Source of the DNA: Actinopolymorpha sp. NPDC004070 | GTDB taxonomy: Bacteria > Actinomycetota > Actinomycetes > Propionibacteriales > Actinopolymorphaceae | Direction of reading: 5' to 3' | Assembly (NCBI RefSeq): GCF_040610475.1 | Contig: NZ_JBEXMJ010000019.1 | Coordinates: forward strand, 1 to 64,000 | Length of the DNA stretch: 64,000 nt | Part shown: positions 49,327-60,935 of the stretch, one piece after another | Position numbering within the stretch: the first letter of the stretch is position 1 | How the letters are laid out: every line of letters begins with the position of its first letter | Translations under genes and position numbers: made by a program | The notes under the pieces: generated by a model | What the model saw: only the letters and a program-made list of their open reading frames with translations | What the model was told of the DNA's origin: nothing | The model's database searches: none

Positions 49327-51375
49327 GTGAGCGTGACCGAACCTCGAGACGCCGGTAGCCGGCCGGACCGGGACGCCACCCGCCCCGGCACTGCCGGCCA
49401 CTTCCCCTGGGTAGCGGCCGGATGGCTGCTGGCCGGGGTGGGCGTGCTCGTGATCGCCCTGGTGGTGGGCGGGGGACGGCCGAAGCCCGCCGCCCCGGGT
49501 CTGCCCGATCCCGGGATGCTCACCGGCTGGGGCCTGCCGATCGCCAAGCTGGCCATGGACCTCGCGGCCGTGGGCGCGGTGGGGTCGCTGCTGTTCGGGG
49601 TGCTCGCGCCCACCCGGGCCGGTGCGCTCGAGCCCGCCGCCACCCGGGCGGTACGCGGCGCGGCGGCCTGCGCGTGGGCGTGGGCGGTCGCCGCCGCGCT
49701 CACCCTGGCCTTCACCCTGTCGGACTTTCTCGGCATCCCGGTCACCCGGCTGGGTTACCGGGACAACCTGGCCGGTTTCGTCGCCGAGGTGACCCAGGGC
49801 CGGTCACTGGCGGTCGTCTTCCTGCTGGCGGTCATCCTGGCGGCCACCGCGCGCGGCGTACGTACGCTCAACGGCGTCGCCCTGCTGCTCGTACTGGCGG
49901 TCACCGCCACGCTTCCACCCGCGCTGACCGGCCACTCGGCCGGCGCCGCCGACCACGACATCGCCACCTCCAGCCTGCTGGTGCACATCGTCGCGGTGAC
50001 GCTGTGGGTCGGCGGCCTGGTCGGCCTGGCGGTCTACGGCCGGCGGGCGACCACCCCCGCGCTGGGCAGCGCCGCCACCCGGTACAGCTCACTGGCCCTG
50101 TGGTGCTTCGCGGCCGCGGGCTTCTCCGGGCTGGTCAACGCGTGGGTACGCCTGGGCGGGATCGCTCCGCTGGTCACCTCGTCGTACGGCTGGCTGGTCC
50201 TCGGCAAGATCGCCGCGCTGGCCGTCCTCGGCTGGTTCGGCTGGTGGCACCGCCGCCGGACCCTGCCGGCCCTGGGCCGGAAGACGCCCGGTGGCTTCCG
50301 CCGGTTCGCGGCGGCGGAGGCGGCGGTGATGGCCGCCACGATCGGGCTGGCCGTCGCGCTGTCGCGGACGCCGACCCCGGTGCCGGAGGAGGTGGACCGC
50401 CAGTCGACCGCGCAGGCGCTGATCGGGTGGGCGGTCCCGCCGTTCTCCTGGTCGCACGTGCTCACCCTGTGGCGGCCGGACGCGCTGGTGCTGGTGGCCG
50501 CGGCCACCGGCGTGGTCCTCTACCTGCGCGGGGTCTGGCGGCTGCGCACCCGTGACCTGCGCTGGCCGGTCGGGCGTACGGTCAGCTGGTTGGCGGGCGT
50601 GGCGGTCACCGTCTTCGTGCTGTGCTCGGGTGTGGCGTCGTACGCCCCGGCGATGTTCAGCGTGCACATGGCCCAGCACATGACGCTCACCATGCTGTCG
50701 CCGATCCTGTTGGCCATGGGCGCTCCGGTGACGCTGGCGCTGCGCGCGCTGCCGGCCGGTCGCCGGGGCGAGGACGGCGGCCGGGAGCGGGGCATGCGCG
50801 AGTGGATCCTCACCGTGCTGCACAGCCGGGTGGTGCGGGTCGTCACCCATCCCCTGGTGGCGCTGGCGTTGTACGTGCTGAGCCTGTACGCCTTCTACTT
50901 CACCGGGCTGTTCGCCTCGGCGATGAGCAGCCATACCGGCCACCTGCTGATGACGTTCCACTTCCTGGCGGTAGGGTCGCTGTACTTCTGGCCGATCATC
51001 GGGCTGGACCCGATGCCGCGCCGCCTGCCGCCGGTCGGCCGGATGCTGTTGCTGTTCGCGTCCATGCCGTTCCACGCGTTCTTCGGCGTGATCGTGATGA
51101 CCACCACGACGGTGCTCGGCGCGGAGTGGTTCGCCGGCCTGCGGCTGCCCTGGCTGGATCCGCTGGCCGACCAGAACGTGGGCGGCGGGATCGCCTGGGC
51201 CGCCGCGGAGGTTCCGGTGATCATCGTCCTCGGCGTGGTGTTCGCGCAGTGGGTGCGCGCCGACGCCCGCGAGGCGAAGCGGACGGACCGGCGCGCCGAC
51301 GCCGGCGACAGTCGGCTGTCCGACTACAACGCGATGCTGGCCCGGCTGGCCGCCCGGGACGAGTCCGGCCGCTGA
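49327..51375 (+). CDS. CopD-CtaG fusion membrane protein
   Basis: A 682-residue protein with about 14 hydrophobic segments. The N-terminal half (to about residue 350) is CopD-like: LPPALTGHSAGAADHDIATSSLLVHIVAVTLWVGGLVGL with conserved His in membrane helices. The C-terminal half is CtaG/caa3-assembly-like: MFSVHMAQHMTLTMLSPILLAMGAP and SHTGHLLMTFHFLAVGSLYFWPIIGLDPMPRR. The protein probably imports copper and delivers it for cytochrome oxidase assembly. It follows CopC by 11 nt, so both are co-expressed. Start GTG 49327. Confidence 0.9.
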   Translation: MSVTEPRDAGSRPDRDATRPGTAGHFPWVAAGWLLAGVGVLVIALVVGGGRPKPAAPGLPDPGMLTGWGLPIAKLAMDLAAVGAVGSLLFGVLAPTRAGALEPAATRAVRGAAACAWAWAVAAALTLAFTLSDFLGIPVTRLGYRDNLAGFVAEVTQGRSLAVVFLLAVILAATARGVRTLNGVALLLVLAVTATLPPALTGHSAGAADHDIATSSLLVHIVAVTLWVGGLVGLAVYGRRATTPALGSAATRYSSLALWCFAAAGFSGLVNAWVRLGGIAPLVTSSYGWLVLGKIAALAVLGWFGWWHRRRTLPALGRKTPGGFRRFAAAEAAVMAATIGLAVALSRTPTPVPEEVDRQSTAQALIGWAVPPFSWSHVLTLWRPDALVLVAAATGVVLYLRGVWRLRTRDLRWPVGRTVSWLAGVAVTVFVLCSGVASYAPAMFSVHMAQHMTLTMLSPILLAMGAPVTLALRALPAGRRGEDGGRERGMREWILTVLHSRVVRVVTHPLVALALYVLSLYAFYFTGLFASAMSSHTGHLLMTFHFLAVGSLYFWPIIGLDPMPRRLPPVGRMLLLFASMPFHAFFGVIVMTTTTVLGAEWFAGLRLPWLDPLADQNVGGGIAWAAAEVPVIIVLGVVFAQWVRADAREAKRTDRRADAGDSRLSDYNAMLARLAARDESGR

Positions 51376-51448
51376 CGGTCCGCCCGCCCGGTCCCGTCGT
51401 CGGAGTCAAGTCGTCCCGGGCGGGTGGCGCCGGCTCACCTCACCCGTG

Positions 51449-51466
51449 TATCTTGACGTCGAGATA
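51449..51466. promoter_or_regulatory. 18-bp palindrome upstream of aconitase
   Basis: TATCTTGAC (51449-51457) and GTCGAGATA (51458-51466) are inverted repeats with one mismatch and no spacer. TTGACG inside it (51453-51458) could be a -35. It lies 157 bp before the acnA start, so it is a candidate operator for a dimeric regulator of the aconitase gene; the regulator is not known from this window. Confidence 0.5.
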
Positions 51467-51623
51467 ATTGCGAGGGCCCGGGCCGCATCCGGACCCCGGC
51501 CGGTGCGCGCGGTGCGTCGGTGGGCAGGATGGCCGGCGGGCCCACAAGCAGGATCGACCGGGACCCACCGGGCCCTGACGGACAGATCCGACGGACAGAT
51601 CCAAAGGACAAGGGGAGAGGGCC

Positions 51624-54431
<2,808 letters not shown>

Positions 54432-54476
54432 GGTTCGCAAGCCCCGGGTAGACCTCAGCTCCGGGCAGAAGTCACC

Positions 54477-54517
54477 GTCGCCCCCGTCCCCACGATGCAC
54501 GTGGGGGCGGGGGCGAC
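54477..54517. terminator. Strong bidirectional terminator after acnA
   Basis: An 18-bp stem (54477-54494 with 54500-54517), one G-U-type mismatch and a 5-nt loop, between the convergent acnA and membrane-protein genes. Confidence 0.85.
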
Positions 54518-54552
54518 GTCGTGGTACGGCGTTCGGGCGATGCTTCGCGCGC

Positions 54553-55032
54553 TCAGGCGGCCTCGTAGGCCTGGGTGGTGGGATACTCGCCGGCCTCCTC
54601 GTCGGTGGCGGCGCGCCGGCGCAGGGCCGCGGCGCCGATCAGCACCAGGAGCAACCCGCCGGCGGCGATCCACGCACCAGGCTGGAGGTCGGCGACCCCG
54701 AACTGCCCCGCGCCGTTCGCGAAGGCGATCCGGACCACCCACAGCCCGACGGTGGCCGCACCGAGCAGGAACGACAACCACAGCAGCACCCGCACCAGGA
54801 GCAGTGCGCCCAGGATGCCGATCGCGCCGGCGACCGCGAGCGGAGCGGCCATCGACGTCCAGTAGTTCAGCGTCTGGCCGGTCAGGTCCTTGACCTCGGG
54901 CCGGGTGAGGAGCTCCTGCAGGCGAACCTGTTGTGGCGAGCGGTTTCCCAGCCAGTCGAAATAGGCGCCGCTCGCGATCGCGATGGCTCCGATGGTGGCG
55001 AGTACCGCCGCCCGAGGACGAACGATTGTCAT
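54553..55032 (-). CDS. Small four-helix membrane protein
   Basis: A 159-residue protein with four hydrophobic helices ([75 protein letters not shown]) and a short acidic C-terminus. An extracytoplasmic loop of about 30 residues separates the first two helices. GGAGG is 7 nt before ATG 55032. It lies downstream of lysX in the same direction. No family recognised with certainty. Confidence 0.7.
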   Translation of the reverse strand: MTIVRPRAAVLATIGAIAIASGAYFDWLGNRSPQQVRLQELLTRPEVKDLTGQTLNYWTSMAAPLAVAGAIGILGALLLVRVLLWLSFLLGAATVGLWVVRIAFANGAGQFGVADLQPGAWIAAGGLLLVLIGAAALRRRAATDEEAGEYPTTQAYEAA

Positions 55033-55147
55033 GGCCGGACCTCCAGCGTCGTGCCGATCCCCGTGTGGCTGCCCCCGCGACTCTCGACTGAGCAACCTAC
55101 CCCAATCCGGCCCGCCGGTGGGGAAGGAAGATCCGGACCGGGGCGGC

Positions 55148-58100
55148 TCAGGTCCGCTGATCCCCGCGCGGGCGCACCAACGGGAACAGCAGCGTCTCCC
55201 GGATCGACCGGCCGGTCAGCGTCATCACCAGCCGGTCGATGCCCAGACCGAGGCCGCCGGCCGGCGGCATGCCGTACTCCAGCGTGCGCAGGAAGTCCTC
55301 GTCGAACTGCATCGCCTCGGGGTCGCCGCCGGCGGCCAGCAGCGACTGCGCGGTCAGCCGGCGGCGTTGCTCCACCGGGTCGGCGAGCTCGGAGTACGCC
55401 GTGCCGAGCTCGACGCCGAACACCACGAGGTCCCAGCGTTCGGCGAGGCGCGGGTCGTCGCGGTGCGGCCGGGTGAGCGGGGAGACGTCGGTGGGGAAGT
55501 CGGTGTAGAACGTCGGGCCGAGGGTGTTCGGCTCCACCAGCGCGTCGTACACAGCGAGCACCGCCGCACCGGCGCCGGCCGACGCGTCGACGTGGACGTT
55601 CGCGCGGGCGGCGTACCGGCGCACCGTCTCGGCGTCGGTGCCGGGCCCCACCTCCTCACCGAGTGCCGCGCTCACCGCCGCGTGCACGCTCACCACCGGC
55701 CACTCCGCGGCGAGGTCGACCTCGATGGTTGCTCCGGCGGTTCCCTTGCTTCCGGGGGTTCCGGCGGTTCCGGCGGGCTTGGTTCGCCTGAGCACCGTGC
55801 CGCCGTGCACCGCCCGGCAGGCGGCGCGGACGAGGTCGCAGGCCAGCAGGCGCATGGAGTGGTAGTCGCCGTACGCCTGGTAGGCCTCCAGCATCGTGAA
55901 CTCCGGGTTGTGTGTCGCGTCGGCGCCCTCGTTGCGGAAGTTGCGGTTCAGCTCGAAGACCTGCTCCAGCCCGCCGACGAGCAGCCGCTTCAGGTACAGC
56001 TCCGGGGCGATCCGCAGGTAGAGCGGCAGGTCGTAGGCATTGATGTGGGTGGTGAACGGCCGGGCGTTCGCGCCGCCGTGCACCGGCTGCAGCATGGGGG
56101 TCTCCACCTCCTCGTACCCCCCGGCCCGCAGGGTGTCGCGAACCGCCGCCACCACGGCGCGGCGTTGCGCGAACAGGGCCCGGCTGTCGGGCCGGGTGGC
56201 CAGGTCGACGGCGCGCTCGCGAACCCGCGCCTCCGCGTCGGTACGGCCGTGCCACTTGTCCGGCAGGGGACGCAGGCACTTCGCCGTCAGCGCCCAGCCG
56301 CTCGCGCGGACGGTGAGCTCCCCGGACCTGGTCGTACCGACGTGGCCGGTGACGCCCACGTGGTCGCCGAGGTCGACGTGGTGCTTCCACCGGGTGAGCG
56401 CCGTCGGGTCGGTCAGGTGCCGCCGGTCGAGCATGACCTGCAGGTCGCCGGTGCCGTCACGGACGGTGGCGAACGCCAGTCCGCCGAACGTACGCAGGCC
56501 GACCACCCGGCCGGTCACGCCCACCTGCCGGGTCGTCCAGGTGTCGGGCGCGAGGCCGGCGAACTGCGCCACCACGTCGGCGGCGCAGGCGGTCCGGGGA
56601 TAGCCGACGGGATAGGGATCGACGCCTTCCGCGCGCAGCCGGCGCAGCTTGTCCCGGCGGACGCGTTCCTGTTCGGGCAGGGCGCGTTCGCGGCAGGCCT
56701 CCAGCCGGTCGAGGTCGGCGGCCGGGTCCTCGCCGGGAAGGGTGCCGGCGTCGGGCCCCTCGATGACCGGTGGCTGGATCGTGCCGGCGGCCCCGGCTCT
56801 CCCGGCGGCACCGGCAGCACCAGCAGCACCGGCACTGGCGCCACCGGCGGTAGCCGCCCGGGTCGGCACCTCCGGCGCCAGCCCGCGTGCGCCGGCCCGG
56901 CGCAGCCGGCGGCCCGGCCAGACTGGTACGGGGACCAGGCCCTCCGCGATCCCGGACGCCACCGCGATCCTGGGCAGGTCGGGCGACCTCGGGTAGCACA
57001 GGAAGCGCGTCACCCACTCAGGCTCGAACTTCGCGTTCGCGCGGTACAGCGCCTCGATCTGCCACCAGCGCGAGGCGAGCAGTAGCGTCCGCCGCCACAC
57101 CCGGGCGACCGGTCCGGCGCCGATCTCGGCCCCCTCCACCAGCCCGGAACGGAAGATCGCGAAGTTGAGCGAGATCCGGTCGACGCCGAGCGCCCGCGCC
57201 GCCTCGACCAGCCGGGACACCATCAGCTCGACCACACCGTTGGGTGCCACGGGCGCGCGGCGCATCAGGTCCAGGGATAGGCCGCGCCGACCCCAAGGTG
57301 CGAACGACAACAGGGCGCGCCGGTAGCCGTGCCGGTCCAGGCACTCGACCAGGACGCACCGGCCGTCGCGCGGGTCGCCGAGCCGGCCGAGCGCCATCGA
57401 GAAGCCGCGTTCACCCTGCGTACCCCGCCACCGGTCGGCGTCCGAACCGATCTCGGCCAGCTCGTCGGCGGGGATGTCCGCGTGCCGCCGGATCCGGCAG
57501 GTGTAGCCCAGCCGCTCCAGCCGCTGCACCGCCTGTCGTACGCCACGCATCCGGCGCCCGGCCAGGTCGTAGTCGGCCACCCGGAGCACCGCCTCGTCGC
57601 CGAGTTCGAGGACGTGCAGGCCGGCGTCGGCGTAGGCGTGCGCACCCGCCTCGGTCGTTCCCATCACCGCCGGTGCCCAGGCGTAGCGGCGGGCCTCGGC
57701 GAGCCAGGCACGGATCGCCGCCGGCCACTGCCGCGGGTCGCCCACCGGGTCGCCGGAGGCCAGGCTGACCCCGGCCACCACGCGGTAGGTGACCGCCGCC
57801 GCGCCGGAGGAGGCGAACATCGCCGACTTGTCGTGGCGGGTGGCGAAGTAGCCCAGGGAGTCCTCGGCGTACGTCGTCAGCAGCGAGCGAAGCTGCCGGT
57901 CGCCGTCCGGAGTCTGGTAGAGCGTCTTGCGGCGCGGGCGGAACAGCACCCAGGCGCCGGCCAGCTGGACGGCCGCGCCGAGCAGGCCGAGGAAGACCGA
58001 CACCGGGTGCGGAGGCGGGGGAGTGGACAGCTCGCGGAAGAGATCGAACCGGTTCGTGGTGGCGTCGGTCCCGCCGGTCAGGAACACCAGCACGGTCTCC

Positions 58101-58609
58101 GCCCGGTCACCGACGGATGCGATCTGCCCGGGGAAGAGGGCCAGCGCCGCCATCCCGAGCACGAACCCGGCGACGATGGCGACCGCCACCGTGGCCAGTG
58201 CCCGCCAGCCGGCCCGCGGCGCGACCTCGGCGTCGAACGCGGGCCGGGCCAGGACCAGGATCACCAGCACCGCCGTGAGGACGGCCAGGCTGAGCAGGCC
58301 GTGGTGCAGGACGACGACCTCGGCGACGTCGTATGCCATGTTCGGGACGATCAGCGCCAGGACGAGGAACCACCAGGCGATCCGCTTGCGCCGCCGGACC
58401 GCGGCGGCGAGGATCCCGAGGTACGCCGCGTAGGCGAGGTTCGGCTGGGCGCCGATGGTGGTCAGCTCGATCAGGTCGCGCACGGGTTCCAGCACGCGCC
58501 GCAGCCCCGGGAAGAGCGCGGTGACCACACAGAAGACCGCGACCGCGATCAGGAAGCGCGCGATCCAGGTCGCCAGGACGGCTGCCCTGGCGTCCTTGCG
58601 AGGAGCCAT
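55148..58609 (-). CDS. lysX: LysX: bifunctional lysylphosphatidylglycerol synthetase / lysyl-tRNA synthetase
   Basis: A 1153-residue protein with the mycobacterial LysX architecture. Residues 1-240 hold about seven membrane helices. A DUF2156 (MprF-like) transferase domain follows (LARPAFDAEV..., then the catalytic part from about 280 to 590). After a Gly/Ala linker comes a lysyl-tRNA synthetase with an OB-fold (VGVTGRVVGLRTFGGLAFA) and class II motifs: motif 2 NRNFRNEGADATHNPEFTM and motif 3 GGLGLGIDRLVMTL. It charges tRNA-Lys and transfers lysine to phosphatidylglycerol, reducing membrane negative charge. GAGG is 7 nt before ATG 58609. Confidence 0.94.
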   Translation of the reverse strand: MAPRKDARAAVLATWIARFLIAVAVFCVVTALFPGLRRVLEPVRDLIELTTIGAQPNLAYAAYLGILAAAVRRRKRIAWWFLVLALIVPNMAYDVAEVVVLHHGLLSLAVLTAVLVILVLARPAFDAEVAPRAGWRALATVAVAIVAGFVLGMAALALFPGQIASVGDRAETVLVFLTGGTDATTNRFDLFRELSTPPPPHPVSVFLGLLGAAVQLAGAWVLFRPRRKTLYQTPDGDRQLRSLLTTYAEDSLGYFATRHDKSAMFASSGAAAVTYRVVAGVSLASGDPVGDPRQWPAAIRAWLAEARRYAWAPAVMGTTEAGAHAYADAGLHVLELGDEAVLRVADYDLAGRRMRGVRQAVQRLERLGYTCRIRRHADIPADELAEIGSDADRWRGTQGERGFSMALGRLGDPRDGRCVLVECLDRHGYRRALLSFAPWGRRGLSLDLMRRAPVAPNGVVELMVSRLVEAARALGVDRISLNFAIFRSGLVEGAEIGAGPVARVWRRTLLLASRWWQIEALYRANAKFEPEWVTRFLCYPRSPDLPRIAVASGIAEGLVPVPVWPGRRLRRAGARGLAPEVPTRAATAGGASAGAAGAAGAAGRAGAAGTIQPPVIEGPDAGTLPGEDPAADLDRLEACRERALPEQERVRRDKLRRLRAEGVDPYPVGYPRTACAADVVAQFAGLAPDTWTTRQVGVTGRVVGLRTFGGLAFATVRDGTGDLQVMLDRRHLTDPTALTRWKHHVDLGDHVGVTGHVGTTRSGELTVRASGWALTAKCLRPLPDKWHGRTDAEARVRERAVDLATRPDSRALFAQRRAVVAAVRDTLRAGGYEEVETPMLQPVHGGANARPFTTHINAYDLPLYLRIAPELYLKRLLVGGLEQVFELNRNFRNEGADATHNPEFTMLEAYQAYGDYHSMRLLACDLVRAACRAVHGGTVLRRTKPAGTAGTPGSKGTAGATIEVDLAAEWPVVSVHAAVSAALGEEVGPGTDAETVRRYAARANVHVDASAGAGAAVLAVYDALVEPNTLGPTFYTDFPTDVSPLTRPHRDDPRLAERWDLVVFGVELGTAYSELADPVEQRRRLTAQSLLAAGGDPEAMQFDEDFLRTLEYGMPPAGGLGLGIDRLVMTLTGRSIRETLLFPLVRPRGDQRT

Positions 58610-58694
58610 CCGGCTACCTCACCGGCCCCGCGCAGGCAGCCGGGACACGCAGCGGGTCGGGACGCACGCCAGGCAGCATAGAAGGTCTTCCTGG

Positions 58695-59183
58695 TCACAG
58701 GGCCGCGCGTACCTTCGCGGCGTACTCCCGGGCCTCGTCCTCGTCGGCGTACTTGTGCCGCGGCCAGAAGAATCCCCGCAAACCGTCTCCCTTGGTGCGC
58801 GGCACCACATGGGTGTGCAGGTGCGGGACGCTCTGACTGACCCGGTTGTTGACCGCGACGAACGAGCCCTTCGCGCCGAGGCCGGTCTCCATCGCCCGGG
58901 CCACGCGCTGGACCGCCGCGAGATAGGGGTCGCGGAGTTCACCGGGCAGGTCCAGCAGAGTGTCGACGTGAGCGCGGGGGAGCACCAGCGTGTGGCCCTT
59001 GAACACCGGGCGTACGTCGAGGAATGCCACCACGTCCGGCTCGTCCAGCACCAGGTCGGCCGACCCGTCGGCGACGACGCCGCAGAACACGCAGCTGCCG
59101 GCGGCTGAGTCGGCTGGGTCGGCCGGCCCGGCTGAGTCGGTGTGCCCGGAGGGCCCGGAAGAACCCGGCGCGGCGGTAGGCAT
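58695..59183 (-). CDS. HIT-family nucleotide-binding hydrolase
   Basis: A 162-residue HIT protein. The catalytic triad motif is SVPHLHTHVVPR (HxHxH), with an N-terminal CVFCGVVADG zinc pair and VNNRVSQ helix common in this group. It hydrolyses or transfers nucleoside phosphoramidates, or acts as a diadenosine-polyphosphate hydrolase. The first 30 residues are Gly/Ser-rich and unique. ATG 59183 is the likely start. Confidence 0.9.
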   Translation of the reverse strand: MPTAAPGSSGPSGHTDSAGPADPADSAAGSCVFCGVVADGSADLVLDEPDVVAFLDVRPVFKGHTLVLPRAHVDTLLDLPGELRDPYLAAVQRVARAMETGLGAKGSFVAVNNRVSQSVPHLHTHVVPRTKGDGLRGFFWPRHKYADEDEAREYAAKVRAAL

Positions 59184-59286
59184 GGTGGACAGATTACGGC
59201 CTGTCCACCTCCGGACCGCAGAACCGCCGCGCGCCACCGGCGACATGACGTGCCGATTACGGCAACGTGCTCCGGCTGGTAAACCC

Positions 59287-59322
59287 TTGACGATCATGTG
59301 ACGGAATAGTTGTCTGTGGCCC
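59287..59322 (+). promoter_or_regulatory. Promoter of the ROK gene, leaderless
   Basis: TTGACG (59287-59292), a 17-bp spacer, TTGTCT (59310-59315) and a 7-nt gap to GTG 59323. Confidence 0.5.
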
Positions 59323-60750
59323 GTGACGCACCGGCCTGGTTCGCAGGCGTCGCTTCGGGCGGCAAACGTACGTCGGGTGCTGGCAGCGGTCCGGGCACAC
59401 GGCGTACTCAGTCAGGCCGAGATCGCGCGGATCACCGGTCTCTCGCCGGCCTCGGTCTCCAACATCGTGCACCAGCTCGCCGACGCGGACGCCGTTGAGC
59501 TGTCCCCGGGGATCCGTGGTGGCCGGCGTGCGCAGGAGGTGCGCGTCCGTTCCGACGGCGGCCTGGTCGTCGGGCTGGACTTCGGCCACCGGCACATCCG
59601 GGTGGCGGTGTCCGACCTGCGGTTCGTCGTACGCGCCGAACGCCGGGTGGAGTGCGACGTCGGAGCGTCGGCACTGTCGGCGCTCGCGGTCGCGGAGAAG
59701 CTCGTCGGCGAGCTGCTGGACGAGATCGGCACCACCAAGTGCGGAATCCGGGCCGTGGGGCTCGGCCTGCCGGCGCCGATGGGTCCCGACGGCGGCACTC
59801 TGGCGGCCTGGCCGATCCTGCCGAGCTGGTCGACCATCGACCCCGCCCGGCACCTCGCCGAGCGGCTGGGCGCGCCGGTGTACGCCGACAACGACGCCAA
59901 CCTGGGCGCCCGCGGCGAGCTGTACTTCGGTGCCGGGCGCGGCGTGTCCGACCTCGCCTACATCAAGGCGGCCACCGGCCTGGGTGCCGGGCTGGTGGTG
60001 GCCGGGAACGTCTACCGCGGGTTCGCCGGCTCCGCCGGTGAGATCGGTCACCTCACCATCGACGAGATGGGGCCGGTGTGCTCCTGCGGCAACCGCGGCT
60101 GTCTGGAGACGATGGTGGGCGCGCCGTACCTCCTGGAACTCATCCGGTACAGCCACCCCGACGTGCGGACGGTGGAGCAGCTGGTGACCTGCGCGCTGTC
60201 CGGTGACGGCGGCTGCCAGCGGGTGGTCGCCGACGCGGGCCGGCACATCGGGTTCGTGGCCGCCAACCTGTGCAACGTCGTCAACCCCGAGCGGGTGGTG
60301 GTGGGCGGTGACCTGGCGGCCGCCGGCGACCTGCTGCTGGAGCCGCTTCGGTCAGCGATGCCCCGGTATGCCGTGGTCACGGTGGCGTCGACCCCGGTGG
60401 TGGCGGCGCTGACGGGGGAGCGGGCGGAGGTCCTCGGGGCGCTCGTCCTCGCGGTCGAGCAGTTCCAGCGCCGGCACGACCAGAACGACGGCGCCGACGC
60501 TGCTGACGACGACCGGGGCAGGGAGCAGTCGGCGAGCGAGCACTCGGGCAGGGAACGGCAAGGCAGTGAGCAGCTTGGGAGGGAGCACGCGGGCGGGAGC
60601 GCCGCCGGCGCCTCCTCGCGTGGCGGCTCGGCCGGCGCCCCGGGCTCCCGCGCAGAGGCCGGCCTGGCCAACGGGCGTCTCTCGGCGGTCGGTGACCCCG
60701 CGCCGGACCTCGGCGCGGCGGGTCGCAACCTGCTCGGCGGCCCTGCCTAG
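59323..60750 (+). CDS. ROK-family transcriptional regulator
   Basis: A 475-residue ROK protein: N-terminal winged helix (RPGSQASLRAANVRRVLAAVR, LSQAEIARITGLSPASVSNIVHQL) joined to an actin-fold sugar-kinase domain (GLDFGHRHIRVAVSDL, IKAATGLGAGLVV). The zinc site is CSCGNRGC. Such proteins repress sugar catabolic genes until a sugar or sugar phosphate binds. The ROK domain ends near residue 388. The last 85 residues are a Gly/Ser/Glu-rich disordered extension (GREQSASEHSGRERQGSEQL) with no family counterpart. Start GTG 59323 appears leaderless. Confidence 0.88.
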   Translation: MTHRPGSQASLRAANVRRVLAAVRAHGVLSQAEIARITGLSPASVSNIVHQLADADAVELSPGIRGGRRAQEVRVRSDGGLVVGLDFGHRHIRVAVSDLRFVVRAERRVECDVGASALSALAVAEKLVGELLDEIGTTKCGIRAVGLGLPAPMGPDGGTLAAWPILPSWSTIDPARHLAERLGAPVYADNDANLGARGELYFGAGRGVSDLAYIKAATGLGAGLVVAGNVYRGFAGSAGEIGHLTIDEMGPVCSCGNRGCLETMVGAPYLLELIRYSHPDVRTVEQLVTCALSGDGGCQRVVADAGRHIGFVAANLCNVVNPERVVVGGDLAAAGDLLLEPLRSAMPRYAVVTVASTPVVAALTGERAEVLGALVLAVEQFQRRHDQNDGADAADDDRGREQSASEHSGRERQGSEQLGREHAGGSAAGASSRGGSAGAPGSRAEAGLANGRLSAVGDPAPDLGAAGRNLLGGPA

Positions 60751-60884
60751 CCTGTTGGCGGCCCCACGTGATCGGCTCGGTCCGGAGTGCCCCACCGTGT
60801 CCTGGTCGTCACCCCGGGTGCCGATCCGGGCGTGGCGTACGTTACTCACCAGTCCAGGTCCCACCCGCGGGCCGCGCGGCACTC

Positions 60885-60890
60885 TAGACT
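60885..60890 (+). promoter_or_regulatory. -10 box of dxs
   Basis: TAGACT at 60885-60890; predicted leader about 40 nt to the ATG at 60936, which also has GGGAGG (60922-60927) 8 nt upstream. Confidence 0.45.
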
Positions 60891-60935
60891 CGACCCCAGC
60901 CGGTGACGGTCGACAACGCGTGGGAGGTAGCTGGC

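Noticed and set aside
55239..57085. Long plus-strand frames opposite lysX
   Set aside because: They mirror the codon bias of lysX, lack motifs and have no own start signals.
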